From assembly GCF_000143985.1 (NCBI RefSeq), contig NC_014364.1:3038001-3102000 (forward strand): a stretch of DNA of 64,000 nt. Direction: 5' to 3'. Source of the stretch: Sediminispirochaeta smaragdinae DSM 11293. Lineage in GTDB: Bacteria; Spirochaetota; Spirochaetia; DSM-16054; Sediminispirochaetaceae. Below the pieces are notes generated by a model. That model was not told the DNA's origin and made no database searches. It worked only from the letters and a program-made list of their open reading frames with translations. Both the position numbers and the translations under genes were made by a program. Each line of letters opens with the position of its first letter. The stretch's first letter is position 1. Shown here piece after piece: positions 26,851-35,972 of the stretch.

Positions 26851-27566
26851 TGGATCAGTTGCGTCCGATTCCCAAACATATTGGGATCATTATGGATGGG
26901 AACGGCCGATGGGCGGAACGTCGGGGTAAACCCCGCTCCTTCGGCCATAAGAGCGGAACAGATACCGCCAAAAAGGTCATAACAAGTGCCATTGAAATGG
27001 GAATCGAATGGCTCACCCTTTATGTTTTTTCCACCGAAAACTGGAAACGCCCGGAGCGCGAGGTTCGTTTTCTCATGGAACTTATTCGGCGATACATGAA
27101 GTCAGAGGCCCCCTTTTACCATAAAAACAAGATCCGTTTGCATCATCTGGGAGATCCCGAACGGCTCCCGGAAGAAATTCGTCGCGAAATTGTAGAAGCA
27201 AGTGAGGCAACCAGTCACTATGATCGCCTTCATCTCGCTCTTGCCATCAATTATGGAGGCAGAGACGAAATTCTTCGAAGCTTTCAACGTTGGGTTACGG
27301 CTACACTCGAAAAGGGAGAAACCATCTCGTCCGCTCCCACCTCCGAAGAGTTTTCCACCTATCTCGATCTGCCGGAGGCTCCTTCTCCCGATCTTATTAT
27401 CAGGACGGCAGGAGAACAGCGGATGAGCAATTTTTTGTTATGGGAAAGTGCCTATTCGGAATACTATTTCAGTGAGGTACTATGGCCCGATTTTGACGGA
27501 GAGGAGTTGTCGAAGGCCATCGAATTCTATCGCGGCAGAAAACGAAAATACGGCGGTGTCGGGTGA
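26850..27566 (+). CDS. uppS: Undecaprenyl (polyprenyl) diphosphate synthase
   Basis: A 238-residue cis-prenyltransferase that makes the lipid carrier for peptidoglycan. It has the signature GIIMDGNGRWAERRG with the catalytic Asp, the FSTENW segment and the C-terminal PDLIIRTAGEQRMSNFLLW. The GTG start at 26850 overlaps the last base of the frr stop codon, and a GGAGG is 5 bases upstream, so translation is coupled. The stop overlaps the cdsA start in GTGA. Confidence 0.96.
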   Translation: MDQLRPIPKHIGIIMDGNGRWAERRGKPRSFGHKSGTDTAKKVITSAIEMGIEWLTLYVFSTENWKRPEREVRFLMELIRRYMKSEAPFYHKNKIRLHHLGDPERLPEEIRREIVEASEATSHYDRLHLALAINYGGRDEILRSFQRWVTATLEKGETISSAPTSEEFSTYLDLPEAPSPDLIIRTAGEQRMSNFLLWESAYSEYYFSEVLWPDFDGEELSKAIEFYRGRKRKYGGVG

Positions 27567-28402
27567 ATAATTTCGTACAACGAGTGATCCTATTTTTCAT
27601 TGGGATTCCGGCGCTTTTGGCCTCGATTCTGCTTTTTCCGAATCAGCCGCTTCCGCTTTGGAACCTTCTTGTCGTTATTTTTTCCGGCCTTGCAGGAGCG
27701 GAAGCAGCCTTACTTTTTCGCTCCGATTTGAAAAAGCAAGAGGTAATCCTCTCTGGACTCACCATTGCCCTTTTGACGGCATCGGCTTTTTTTGAACTGA
27801 TTTTTCCGGCCTTCGAGTTCGTCATTCCCACGCTCATCGTCCTTCTGGTTTTTCTCCTTATCCCCGTTGCCTTAGCAGGCCTCAAAGACCTTCCATCATT
27901 GATTGCAGGAATAGTATCGAGGATCGCACTGTTGGCTTATCCCGGCATGTTTTTGACCTTTCTTGTTAAAATTTCCTCTCTACAATATCCACGATTGAAG
28001 ATTCTTCTCTTCCTCACCCTCATCTTTAGCAACGACACCTTCGCCTATCTTGCGGGCAGAAGCTTCGGCAAACGTTCCCGCCACCCATTTGCCGTCAGTC
28101 CAAATAAAACCGTCGCAGGTTTCATCGGCGGCTTCATCGGTTCGGCAGCAGCAGGTTCCCTATTCCTCTTCCTGGTGCCCGACTCCCTACCCTTTTCCCT
28201 TCCGGCTGCCCTGCCTTTTTTCTTCCTGATCGCGTGCACGGCAAATCTCGGTGATCTTGTCGAGTCCGCATGCAAGCGTGCGGCAGGCGTAAAAGATTCG
28301 GGACGTTTCATGCTTGGCAGAGGAGGCGTTCTCGACTCTACAGATTCCGTCCTTTTCAGTGCACCGTTTTTTTATTATATTGTCCTTCTATTCTGCCGCT
28401 GA
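27563..28402 (+). CDS. cdsA: Phosphatidate cytidylyltransferase
   Basis: A 279-residue integral membrane enzyme that makes CDP-diacylglycerol, with about seven hydrophobic helices. The GTG start at 27563 overlaps the uppS stop by 4 bases. The family signature near the C-terminus is recognisable but changed: SACKRAAGVKDSGRFMLGRG then GVLDSTD, where the PROSITE pattern has GHGG and DR-x-D. The His is replaced by Arg and the Arg by Ser. The rest of the pattern, including KR, KD and both Asp residues, is kept, so I expect an active enzyme but note the difference. Confidence 0.9.
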   Translation: MNNFVQRVILFFIGIPALLASILLFPNQPLPLWNLLVVIFSGLAGAEAALLFRSDLKKQEVILSGLTIALLTASAFFELIFPAFEFVIPTLIVLLVFLLIPVALAGLKDLPSLIAGIVSRIALLAYPGMFLTFLVKISSLQYPRLKILLFLTLIFSNDTFAYLAGRSFGKRSRHPFAVSPNKTVAGFIGGFIGSAAAGSLFLFLVPDSLPFSLPAALPFFFLIACTANLGDLVESACKRAAGVKDSGRFMLGRGGVLDSTDSVLFSAPFFYYIVLLFCR

Positions 28403-28412
28403 GGATTAACGT

Positions 28413-29573
28413 ATGCACACAAAAAAGGTTATGCTACTCGGAGCCACTGGATCGATTGGTTCCGCAACGCTCGATATTCTCCGATCACATCCCGATCTTT
28501 ATACCCTTGTCGCTGCTTCCGCACATAGTTCCGAGGCAGCTCTCGAGGCCGTGGTTCGTGAGTTCGGCCCGAAGGCAGCTACGCTTTCAGGCCCCGTTCG
28601 GAACCTCGACCTCTCCGAAAGCTTTCCAACCCTTCGTTTCTATCAAGGACGCGAAGGATTGTTCAAGATGATAGAAGAAGTCGATGCCGACATCGTGGTA
28701 AACGGAATTGCCGGGGCGGCGGGGCTCGAACCCTCCTGGCGTGCAATACGATCGGGAAAGGATCTTGCCCTTGCAAATAAGGAAACCATCGTCACCTCAG
28801 GTCCTTTGATCAGGCACGAGGCAAAGAAATTGCAGAGAAAAATCCTACCCGTCGATTCCGAGCATTCGGCCATCTTTCACCTCCTTGAGCACCAGAAGCC
28901 GGAATTTGTCGAGGAACTCGTTATCACAGCGAGTGGAGGGCCTTTCCTCCATCGTCCCCTGAAAACTTTTTCCTCCATACGTCCCGAGGAGGCCCTCAAA
29001 CACCCCACATGGAACATGGGTGGGAAAATCACCATCGACTCGGCAACCATGGCAAACAAGGGCCTTGAGTTTATAGAGGCTCACTACCTTTTCGACGTGG
29101 ATCCCGATCATATCAAGGTGGTCATCCATCCACAAAGCATGGTTCATTCATTGATACGGACCACAGACGGTTCGCTGTTCGCTCAAATCAGTAGGCCGGA
29201 CATGCGTATTCCAATTCAGAATGCACTCTCCTATCCCCAACTTATTTCTTGCCCATTCGGCAGGCTTGAGTTGGCAGGGACCAGTTTTTCGTTTCATGAG
29301 CCGCAAGAAAAGCGATATCCGTTGCTTTTCATCGCCATAGATGCGCTAAAGGCAGGAGGAGCTTATCCCATTGCATACAACGCGGCCGATGAACTTGCGG
29401 TGCAGGCCTTTGTAGAACATCAGATAGGCTATTGTGCAATCAGCGAGGTGGTACGACAGCTGCTCGAAAGGGATTGGAGCAGTAGCCCGGTATCTCTCGA
29501 GGAGGTTCTCGAAACGGACCAGCAGGCGAGAACTATTACCAGAGAGATTCTGAAAGATTTCGGAGGAAGATAA
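28413..29573 (+). CDS. dxr: 1-deoxy-D-xylulose 5-phosphate reductoisomerase
   Basis: A 386-residue enzyme of the MEP pathway that makes 2-C-methyl-D-erythritol 4-phosphate. It has the NADPH loop LLGATGSIGSATLDIL, LANKETIVTSG, the metal site with PVDSEHSAIF, the flexible-loop segment ASGGPFLH and TWNMGGKITIDSATMANKG. Full length and all motifs are present. dxs, the preceding step, is 12 kb downstream on the other strand. The stop overlaps the rseP start by 1 base. Confidence 0.97.
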   Translation: MHTKKVMLLGATGSIGSATLDILRSHPDLYTLVAASAHSSEAALEAVVREFGPKAATLSGPVRNLDLSESFPTLRFYQGREGLFKMIEEVDADIVVNGIAGAAGLEPSWRAIRSGKDLALANKETIVTSGPLIRHEAKKLQRKILPVDSEHSAIFHLLEHQKPEFVEELVITASGGPFLHRPLKTFSSIRPEEALKHPTWNMGGKITIDSATMANKGLEFIEAHYLFDVDPDHIKVVIHPQSMVHSLIRTTDGSLFAQISRPDMRIPIQNALSYPQLISCPFGRLELAGTSFSFHEPQEKRYPLLFIAIDALKAGGAYPIAYNAADELAVQAFVEHQIGYCAISEVVRQLLERDWSSSPVSLEEVLETDQQARTITREILKDFGGR

Positions 29574-30931
29574 TGGGTATACTACTAGGTCTCTTCGGCC
29601 TTGGTATCGTAGTGTTTGTCCACGAGCTAGGCCATTTTCTTGCGGCCAAAGCAGTTGGAGTCGAGGTGGAGGCATTTTCCATAGGCTGGGGACGCCCCTT
29701 AGTCGGAAAGAAAATAGGCAAAACAGAATACCGAATCGGTATCTTTCCGATCGGTGGTTATTGCAAGATGAAGGGAGAAGAGCCTTTCAAAAAAGCTCTT
29801 GAAGAGAAGGCAGATCGGATACCTACGGAAAAGGGTTCGCTCTTTTCCGTATCCCCGCTGCGGCGTATCATAACCTATGCAGCAGGCCCCTTGGCCAATC
29901 TCCTTTTTGCTATGATCGTTCTCTCAATTCTTTGGTATGCGGGATTTACGATCCATACCTTCAATAACAAAGTCATCATGCTTTCCGACTACCCCGCCTT
30001 CTTTCACAAGGGAGAAACGCCAGCGGAAAGGGCTGGGCTTCAAACCGGAGACCTTATTGTCGCAATTGGAGGAAGACCTGTTACCAACTACTCAGAACTA
30101 CAGGAAGCGGTTGCTCCCCTTGCAGGAGAAAAAACCTCCGTCACCGTTTTGCGAGAAGGTATCGAAAAGAGTATGCCGATCACCCCGGAGCTGGATAAGG
30201 CAAGCGGAATCGGTATGATCGGAGTTTCGGCTTGGATCGATCCCGTTGTGTCGGATGTTGCTCCGGAATCGAGTGCCTCTCTTGCAGGTCTGAGAGAGGG
30301 CGACACCATTACGGCCATCGACGGACAGCCGGTCCGCCATACCCTTGATCTGCTCAACGTTCTTGAAACCTCTCCCGGAAAAGTCACGCTCTCCTTTATT
30401 CGTGACGGACAGGATACAACAACCGTTCTTATCCCGTCCTACGACGAAAGCGGAAACGCCCACCTCGGCCTCGCCTTCTCCGGAATCACCGTACACTCTC
30501 CGAATTACTCTCCCATAGGGGCCATAAAAAAGGGATCGGGAGAGGCTATCTCAACCTTCTTTCTCACTATCAAAGGACTTAAGAGTCTTTTTTCCGGAGT
30601 ACGGGTCAGAGATGCCGTATCGGGCCCGGTACGTATCACCTATCTTGTGGGTGAGGTCGCGGGCAGAGGTTTCAGCGAGGGCTTTGCCACGGGAATCACC
30701 ACCCTATTCCGCTTTCTGAGTTTCATCAGTATCGCGCTCTGTTTTGGAAACCTTCTACCCATTCCAGCCCTTGATGGAGGCCTTATTCTCATCACTGCCG
30801 TTGAATTTTTCAAGGGAATTCATGTTTCTCCTCGCGCCTACTACAGGTATCAATCGATCGGTTTCGTGATTATCCTTATGATCCTGATTTTTGCAACGTT
30901 TGGTGATATCACCTTTTTGATGAAGGAGTAA
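29573..30931 (+). CDS. rseP: Site-2 protease RseP (M50 family)
   Basis: A 452-residue membrane metalloprotease. The zinc motif HELGH is at about 17-21 in the first helix, and the third ligand motif LLPIPALDGG is near 397-406. Two PDZ domains lie between (about 130-215 and 215-300), as in E. coli RseP, which cuts membrane anti-sigma factors after a first cleavage. It follows dxr with a 1-base overlap. No sigma factor or anti-sigma gene is nearby, so its substrate is not shown by context. Confidence 0.95.
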   Translation: MGILLGLFGLGIVVFVHELGHFLAAKAVGVEVEAFSIGWGRPLVGKKIGKTEYRIGIFPIGGYCKMKGEEPFKKALEEKADRIPTEKGSLFSVSPLRRIITYAAGPLANLLFAMIVLSILWYAGFTIHTFNNKVIMLSDYPAFFHKGETPAERAGLQTGDLIVAIGGRPVTNYSELQEAVAPLAGEKTSVTVLREGIEKSMPITPELDKASGIGMIGVSAWIDPVVSDVAPESSASLAGLREGDTITAIDGQPVRHTLDLLNVLETSPGKVTLSFIRDGQDTTTVLIPSYDESGNAHLGLAFSGITVHSPNYSPIGAIKKGSGEAISTFFLTIKGLKSLFSGVRVRDAVSGPVRITYLVGEVAGRGFSEGFATGITTLFRFLSFISIALCFGNLLPIPALDGGLILITAVEFFKGIHVSPRAYYRYQSIGFVIILMILIFATFGDITFLMKE

Positions 30932-30937
30932 AAGAGG

Positions 30938-31552
30938 ATGAAACGTTCATTGACTTGTCACTGTGAGCATATGTTTGAAGCCGATATTCCGGATAGCTAC
31001 GATATTTCTAGAACCAGCGATATCGAAGAGAGCATTCTAAACGGCAGTTTTTTGTCGATCCGATGCCCCAAGTGCGGAACGCTCTTAAAGCCCGAGTTTC
31101 CCGTCAGAATCATCGGTTTTTCCGCCAGCCGGTGCGGCTACACCGACATTCAGTTCGTTCCGGAGCTTGAACGTGATGCCTATCTATTGGGAAAGCGATC
31201 GTACTCGGGTGGCCGTATTGCCATCGGTATGGCAGAACTCATGGAAAAAGTTGCCTTGTACAAGGCGAAACTTGACGATCGTGCCGTTGAAGTCCTGAAA
31301 TATCTCCTTTTGGAGAAGATGGAAGCAACTGACGGTGTACGTATCTTTTTTTCCCAAACGGAAAAGGGAACGATCGAATTCCATATCCATGGCTTGAGAA
31401 GCGATAAAATCGGTATAAGCAAGATTCCCTGGGCCTTGTACCAAAAAGTCGAGGCCGATATTCCCAAGAGGTTGAAAGAGGACCCCTTTCGTGAAATACT
31501 AGAACCGCCATATGTGTCAGTAACGAAAATCAGCATGGAGGTGGCATCGTGA
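30938..31552 (+). CDS. CpXC-domain protein
   Basis: A 204-residue soluble protein with the CpXC layout: a CHC motif near the N-terminus (SLTCHCEHMFEADIPDSYD) and CPKC at about residue 45-48 (SIRCPKCGTLLKPEFP). These four Cys probably bind a metal. The remaining part is helical and unknown. It starts 6 bases after rseP and its last 4 bases overlap the WD40 gene start (GTGA), so it is co-translated with that exported protein. CpXC proteins have no established function. Confidence 0.82.
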   Translation: MKRSLTCHCEHMFEADIPDSYDISRTSDIEESILNGSFLSIRCPKCGTLLKPEFPVRIIGFSASRCGYTDIQFVPELERDAYLLGKRSYSGGRIAIGMAELMEKVALYKAKLDDRAVEVLKYLLLEKMEATDGVRIFFSQTEKGTIEFHIHGLRSDKIGISKIPWALYQKVEADIPKRLKEDPFREILEPPYVSVTKISMEVAS

Positions 31553-33558
31553 TCCGCAGAATATCCCCTTTTCTTTTCCTCACTCTTGTTCTCATCCTCG
31601 GATCGATCTTGCAGCTTCCTGCAGAAGTGACCGTTCGCAGCAGCCATACCGCCAGTATAAGCTCGATGGAGCGACGGATGGATGATAATCTTCTTGCCAC
31701 GGCGTCGGAAGACGGATCGGTCAAGATATGGAACACTCGTGAGGGGTTTTTGGTATCTTCCATCCAGGCAAGTCATCTGGCGATCCCAAAACTTGCCATC
31801 CATCCGAAGCTTCCGAGAGTTGCACTGGTGACGACCGATGGAATCAACACCTTCAGAGTAGAGTTGTGGGATTGGGAAACAAAGGAACAGATATTCTCAA
31901 AGAAAATCGAGGAGATCCCTCTGTTTATAGCATTCTCTCCCTCCGGTTCTCTTCTCATATATGCAGAAACCGATTGGCAAAGCCTTATCTTTCTCAACGC
32001 CGAAAAGGGGTTCGAAGAGCATAAAATCAAGGAAGGCTTCGGCATTGTCTCCGCCGTCTTTATAACGGCCTCGGAAAAAACGCTGCTTGCTTACACTCCC
32101 TCGGGAACCCTGCGATATTTTGATCTCTCTACAGGAGAGGCAAAGGCAAATCCCATAAGAACAAAAAGTGGGCTCAATCAGGTACAGTTCACCGACGATG
32201 GGCTCTTTCTCTTCGGCATAGAGGGAAATACCCTCTATGCTGTAAGCCTTGTAAACGGGTCGATTGTTTCAAAACAGGATATTAAGGGGCTTCTGTCGAT
32301 CTCCTATGATCCGGATAGTTCAAATATCGCGGTGCTTTCTCAGCAGGCAACGGAAACGGAGCTCAGCATTTTCAGTATTATCAGGGATAGTGGCTCACTC
32401 CGTTTTGAAAAGCGCAATCTGCCGATTAAAACGGGACGCTACATCCCCCACATCATCTCTTTTCGGGATGAGATGCTTTTCTCCGGTGATAACGAGGGAG
32501 AAATCCTGCTCCACCAGCTCTATTCGGGAGAAACCGTTGTCTTTGCGCGACCGAGAATCGCTGCCATAGCCGATTTCGATTTTTCAGAACGAGGAATGTT
32601 ACTAAGCCTTAAAAGCGGCGAAATGGTTCTTATCGAATCTGATCTTTTTTCAACAAACGGTAATCAGGCAAGTTTTTTCCGTACAAAGAGTTTTAACGCA
32701 CCCTACAACACAGCTGCCGGGGCCGTTGTCCTGAAGGACGGATCGTTTCTGGTCTTCCCAACCGCAAGCGCTCCGGCACCGCTTTTTCGCCTCGATCCCT
32801 CTCTCGGGACTTTTACCAGGATCGGAGAGGTGCAAAACCCCGTTGTCGAGGCGGGTAATGCCGATCAGGAAGGAAATATCATACTGGTGGAGGCGTCAGG
32901 GACAGTTTCCATTTTGTCTCCTTCAGGAAGAAAAAACCTTTCGCAAAGTTCCTTCGGAATACGATCGGCTGCAAAAGTATCTGATACAAATATCATTGCC
33001 GGCCGCAGCAATACCGGAACCCTCTCTTCTTCCCTTTTAAAAATCGACATGCAAACGGGGGAGACTGTTCCCGTTACAAACAGAGATATCCTTGTCTTTC
33101 GAACCACGTACAACGATATAACAAAGAGTCTCTACACATTAGGATATGAGGAACGACGGGGGCAACTTCGTACAGTGCTGAAAAGTCATGGCGGTCACGC
33201 CTTCGAGAGGGAATCCACCCTTCTTACCTATCCAGGAGAAGATCCCGATGCTTCCTTCGTAGCCGATCCCAACGGTACCGACCTTTACACGTCCCTCGGA
33301 TACTCAGGGGTCCTGCTGCTTAAGTGGGACGGTTTTACCTCTCTTGAACGAATCGAGCACATTCCCAGAAGGCTTGCCCTACATAAAAACCTACTTTTCT
33401 CCCTGAACCGAGATTACTCAATTTCGATGTGGTCAAAGAATGACGGCAGGGCACTTCTGACATTTTATCTCTTCGATGATAGTAATTGGGCTGCTGTTTA
33501 TGAAGATGGCGCCACCTTTTCATCGCCTGAAGCAAAGAAGCTTTTGCATACAAAGTAA
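31549..33558 (+). CDS. Exported WD40-repeat protein
   Basis: A 669-residue protein with a GTG start overlapping the previous stop, a signal peptide (FLFLTLVLILGSILQLPAE) and WD40-like repeats, the clearest being LLATASEDGSVKIWNTREG near residue 60. Further repeats are diverged but the strand pattern continues to the end (SMWSKNDGRALLTFYLFDD). It likely forms one or two beta-propellers in the periplasm and acts as a binding scaffold. No enzymatic motif is visible. A hairpin terminator follows. Confidence 0.85.
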   Translation: MIRRISPFLFLTLVLILGSILQLPAEVTVRSSHTASISSMERRMDDNLLATASEDGSVKIWNTREGFLVSSIQASHLAIPKLAIHPKLPRVALVTTDGINTFRVELWDWETKEQIFSKKIEEIPLFIAFSPSGSLLIYAETDWQSLIFLNAEKGFEEHKIKEGFGIVSAVFITASEKTLLAYTPSGTLRYFDLSTGEAKANPIRTKSGLNQVQFTDDGLFLFGIEGNTLYAVSLVNGSIVSKQDIKGLLSISYDPDSSNIAVLSQQATETELSIFSIIRDSGSLRFEKRNLPIKTGRYIPHIISFRDEMLFSGDNEGEILLHQLYSGETVVFARPRIAAIADFDFSERGMLLSLKSGEMVLIESDLFSTNGNQASFFRTKSFNAPYNTAAGAVVLKDGSFLVFPTASAPAPLFRLDPSLGTFTRIGEVQNPVVEAGNADQEGNIILVEASGTVSILSPSGRKNLSQSSFGIRSAAKVSDTNIIAGRSNTGTLSSSLLKIDMQTGETVPVTNRDILVFRTTYNDITKSLYTLGYEERRGQLRTVLKSHGGHAFERESTLLTYPGEDPDASFVADPNGTDLYTSLGYSGVLLLKWDGFTSLERIEHIPRRLALHKNLLFSLNRDYSISMWSKNDGRALLTFYLFDDSNWAAVYEDGATFSSPEAKKLLHTK

Positions 33559-33565
33559 TAAAAAA

Positions 33566-33609
33566 CCGCAACCAGTACGATATCGATTGACATGCCTGGT
33601 TGCGGCTTT
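33566..33609 (+). terminator. Terminator after the WD40 gene
   Basis: CCGCAACCAG (33566-33575) pairs with CTGGTTGCGG (33596-33605) over 10 bases, followed by CTTTT. It ends the long rpsB-to-WD40 run. Confidence 0.7.
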
Positions 33610-33617
33610 TCTTTGTA

Positions 33618-33688
33618 ACATGGTGTTAGGAATATTGGTGGTAAAAGGGCCACTATTCCCGATCCGATTCCACAATGCAACACCATGT
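33618..33688. repeat. Inverted-repeat element, copy D (short, degenerate)
   Basis: Ends ACATGGTGTT (33618-33627) and AACACCATGT (33679-33688) are perfect 10-base inverted repeats. Inside the left end, TGGTGTTAGGAATATTGGTG (33621-33640) matches the family end TAGTGTTCGGAATCCTGGTG at 16 of 20 positions, and the similarity continues into GTAAAAGG as in copy B. It lies between the convergent WD40 and comFB-like genes. Confidence 0.5.
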
Positions 33689-33699
33689 AAAAATACGTG

Positions 33700-33996
33700 T
33701 TAATCGTGAGATGGATTTGCCGAAATCCTTCGAATTGCCTCAAGAACACTCTTTTCGACATCACGGGAATAGTCGGTGTCGTCGACATTGTGGGCATAAA
33801 GCGTCCCCATAAGAGAAACACGGTAAAGAGGTCTGACATTATTTAAGGCGTAAGCTGCCATATCCAAAACACAATCCTGACATTTACACACCGAAGAAAA
33901 TTCTTCGCTGCTCAAATAGTACTCCAGCTTCTCAAGGACCAGCCGCTCGGCCTCATTCGCAAGATATTCAAAGTTGTATCGTTCTTTCAAACTCAT
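33700..33996 (-). CDS. ComFB-like protein
   Basis: A 98-residue protein similar to ComFB, with N-terminal EAERLVLEKLEYYLS, a Cys cluster CKCQDCVLDMAAYALN and a C-terminal R-P-x-Y plus Leu-rich part. The ATG at 33996 is 7 bases after AGGAGG. ComFB-domain proteins were reported as receptors of cyclic di-nucleotides in cyanobacteria and other bacteria; whether this one binds any is untested. The Cys cluster may bind zinc. It is the last gene of the rpsF-to-dnaB run, separated from dnaB by 30 bases. Confidence 0.82.
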   Translation of the reverse strand: MSLKERYNFEYLANEAERLVLEKLEYYLSSEEFSSVCKCQDCVLDMAAYALNNVRPLYRVSLMGTLYAHNVDDTDYSRDVEKSVLEAIRRISANPSHD

Positions 33997-34026
33997 CGGC
34001 AATCCTCCTAATTAACATAAAACGAA

Positions 34027-35361
34027 TCATTCCCTTGCAAGGGATTCAAATTTAGTATAATGGGGAATAAAAGCAATTTCGATAGTACCGACAGGTCCGT
34101 TTCGCTGTTTTGCAACAATAAGCTCGGTTTTGACACTGGTTTGCTGCTCTCCATCCTTGCCGCTTTCCCGTTCCCGGTGCAGAAACATAACGACATCGGC
34201 ATCCTGCTCTATTGAACCGGATTCGCGGAGATCGGCAAGGGTCGGAGCCTTTCCTTCTGACTGCCGCCCCACCTGGGAAAGAGAGATAATGGGAATATCG
34301 AGTTCCCGAGCCAGGGATTTGAGAGAACGAGAAATCTCAGCCACCTGTTCATGACGGGGAACATTTCCCTTGTTTTCCGGCTCAATCAGGCCAATGTAAT
34401 CGATAAAAAGTGCTTCAACACCTTCTTTGCTTCGCATTCTTCGCGCCTGAGCCCGTAGATCAAGCAACTTGATATTAGGTGTATCATCGATAAAAAGCGG
34501 AGCCTCATAGATTCGCCCGGCAGCCTCGGTAAGGTTATAGAAATCGGAAGGCTTGAGAAAACCGGTACGCAGGTTCCGGGAATTGATCCTTGCCTCACTC
34601 GAAACAAGGCGCTGCATAAGGGCCTGCGCCGACATCTCAAGGGTAAAAAAGCCGATGGGAACGCTTTTCTTTATGCTCATATTCGCCGCCATGGAAAGGG
34701 CAAAGGCGGTCTTTCCTACCGAGGGACGGGCCCCTATCACAATAAACTCGGCTCGTTGAAAGCCACTTGTCATATTATCAAGATCCGGAAATCCGCTGGG
34801 AATACCGGTATAGCTGTTTTTTGTGTGATAAAGTTTCTCAATTGCGGCAATCGTTTCGTTAATGATCTCATTGGCTCCGCGATAACTTCCTGTTTGCTGA
34901 TTATCGGTAATGTCGAAAATCTTTCGTTCGGCCTCTTCAATCAGTTCCCGGCTGTCTATCGATTCATCGTGGCTCTGAGAGGTAAGCTCGGCGGCAATCT
35001 TTAAAAGCGAGCGACGGATACTAGAATCCTTGACAATTTTCGCATAGTATTCGACGTTCGCACTGGTCGGAACCACTGAGGTAAGGGTTGTAGCATAGGA
35101 CGCCCCCCCACTTGCCTCAAGCTTCCCCGTGGCCCGAAGCTCATCGGTAAGGGTGATCAAATCAACCTCTTGCCCTTTATTAAAGAGCGAAAGGATTGCC
35201 GAGTAGATGTTACGATTATAGCCAGAATAAAAATCCTCCGGCCGTAAATGCCGGAGGACAATACCGACTGCCTCGGGATCAAGAAGCATTGCCCCGAGTG
35301 TAGCAGCCTCCGCCTCACTATTATGAGGCGGTACCTTATCTTTTAACGATGGAGAGTTCAT
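34027..35361 (-). CDS. dnaB: Replicative DNA helicase DnaB
   Basis: A 444-residue hexameric helicase that unwinds DNA at the replication fork. The N-terminal domain begins PPHNSEAEAATLGAMLLDPE; the RecA-like domain has Walker A GARPSVGKTAF, ALFIDYIGLI (Walker B) and ISLSQVGRQSEG. No intein is present. Its start overlaps the rplI stop in ATGA, and the order rplI-dnaB is common in bacteria. Confidence 0.97.
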   Translation of the reverse strand: MNSPSLKDKVPPHNSEAEAATLGAMLLDPEAVGIVLRHLRPEDFYSGYNRNIYSAILSLFNKGQEVDLITLTDELRATGKLEASGGASYATTLTSVVPTSANVEYYAKIVKDSSIRRSLLKIAAELTSQSHDESIDSRELIEEAERKIFDITDNQQTGSYRGANEIINETIAAIEKLYHTKNSYTGIPSGFPDLDNMTSGFQRAEFIVIGARPSVGKTAFALSMAANMSIKKSVPIGFFTLEMSAQALMQRLVSSEARINSRNLRTGFLKPSDFYNLTEAAGRIYEAPLFIDDTPNIKLLDLRAQARRMRSKEGVEALFIDYIGLIEPENKGNVPRHEQVAEISRSLKSLARELDIPIISLSQVGRQSEGKAPTLADLRESGSIEQDADVVMFLHRERESGKDGEQQTSVKTELIVAKQRNGPVGTIEIAFIPHYTKFESLARE

Positions 35362-35957
35362 TCTTCCTCGTCGGAAACTTCCTCTTCCTCATCAACTTCA
35401 TCTTCTACGCTGTCCTCATCTTCGATTTCGCTTTCCTCAAAGACTTCTTGAACAGCTTTCCGGGCGGCCGCCTCTTCTGCCTCGGCCTCCTCTTTCTTGG
35501 CATGAACATCTTTGACAGTCAACTTTACTTCGGCGACCTCATTTTCATAGAGCTTCACACGAATGGTATAGTCACCAAGCATCTTGATTGCACTGCTGGG
35601 AACCTCAACCTTTTTCTTTTCAACCTCAATTCCCATCTTTTTCAGCTCTTCCACCACCATGGTGTTGGTTACCGAACCAAAGAGCTTTCCGGAATCACCG
35701 GCAGTCATAGAAAGAACAATGCTGGCGCCCTCAAGCTGCCCCTTCAGGCCGAGAGCGCTCCGTCGTTTCTCTTCCTTTCGCTTCTCAATTGCCTCTCTGC
35801 GACTTTCAAAAATCGCTACCGTTTCTTTACTATAGGGAACGGCAAGCTTTTTGGGGATAAGGTAATTCCGGGCGTATCCCTTGGCAACTTCACAGACATC
35901 CCCCTCTTCTCCGAGGTTGTAGACATCTTGGTTCAGAATAACCTTTGTTCCGCTCAT
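35358..35957 (-). CDS. rplI: 50S ribosomal protein L9 with acidic tail
   Basis: The N-terminal part is standard L9 (VILNQDVYNLGEEGDVCEVA, then GYARNYLIPKKLA) with the long central helix and C-terminal domain up to about residue 150. It continues for about 45 residues rich in Glu, Asp and Ala, giving 199 residues against about 150 in E. coli. The tail parallels that on S2 in this window. The final 4 bases overlap dnaB. Confidence 0.96.
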   Translation of the reverse strand: MSGTKVILNQDVYNLGEEGDVCEVAKGYARNYLIPKKLAVPYSKETVAIFESRREAIEKRKEEKRRSALGLKGQLEGASIVLSMTAGDSGKLFGSVTNTMVVEELKKMGIEVEKKKVEVPSSAIKMLGDYTIRVKLYENEVAEVKLTVKDVHAKKEEAEAEEAAARKAVQEVFEESEIEDEDSVEDEVDEEEEVSDEEE

Positions 35958-35972
35958 ATTTTATTCTCCTTA

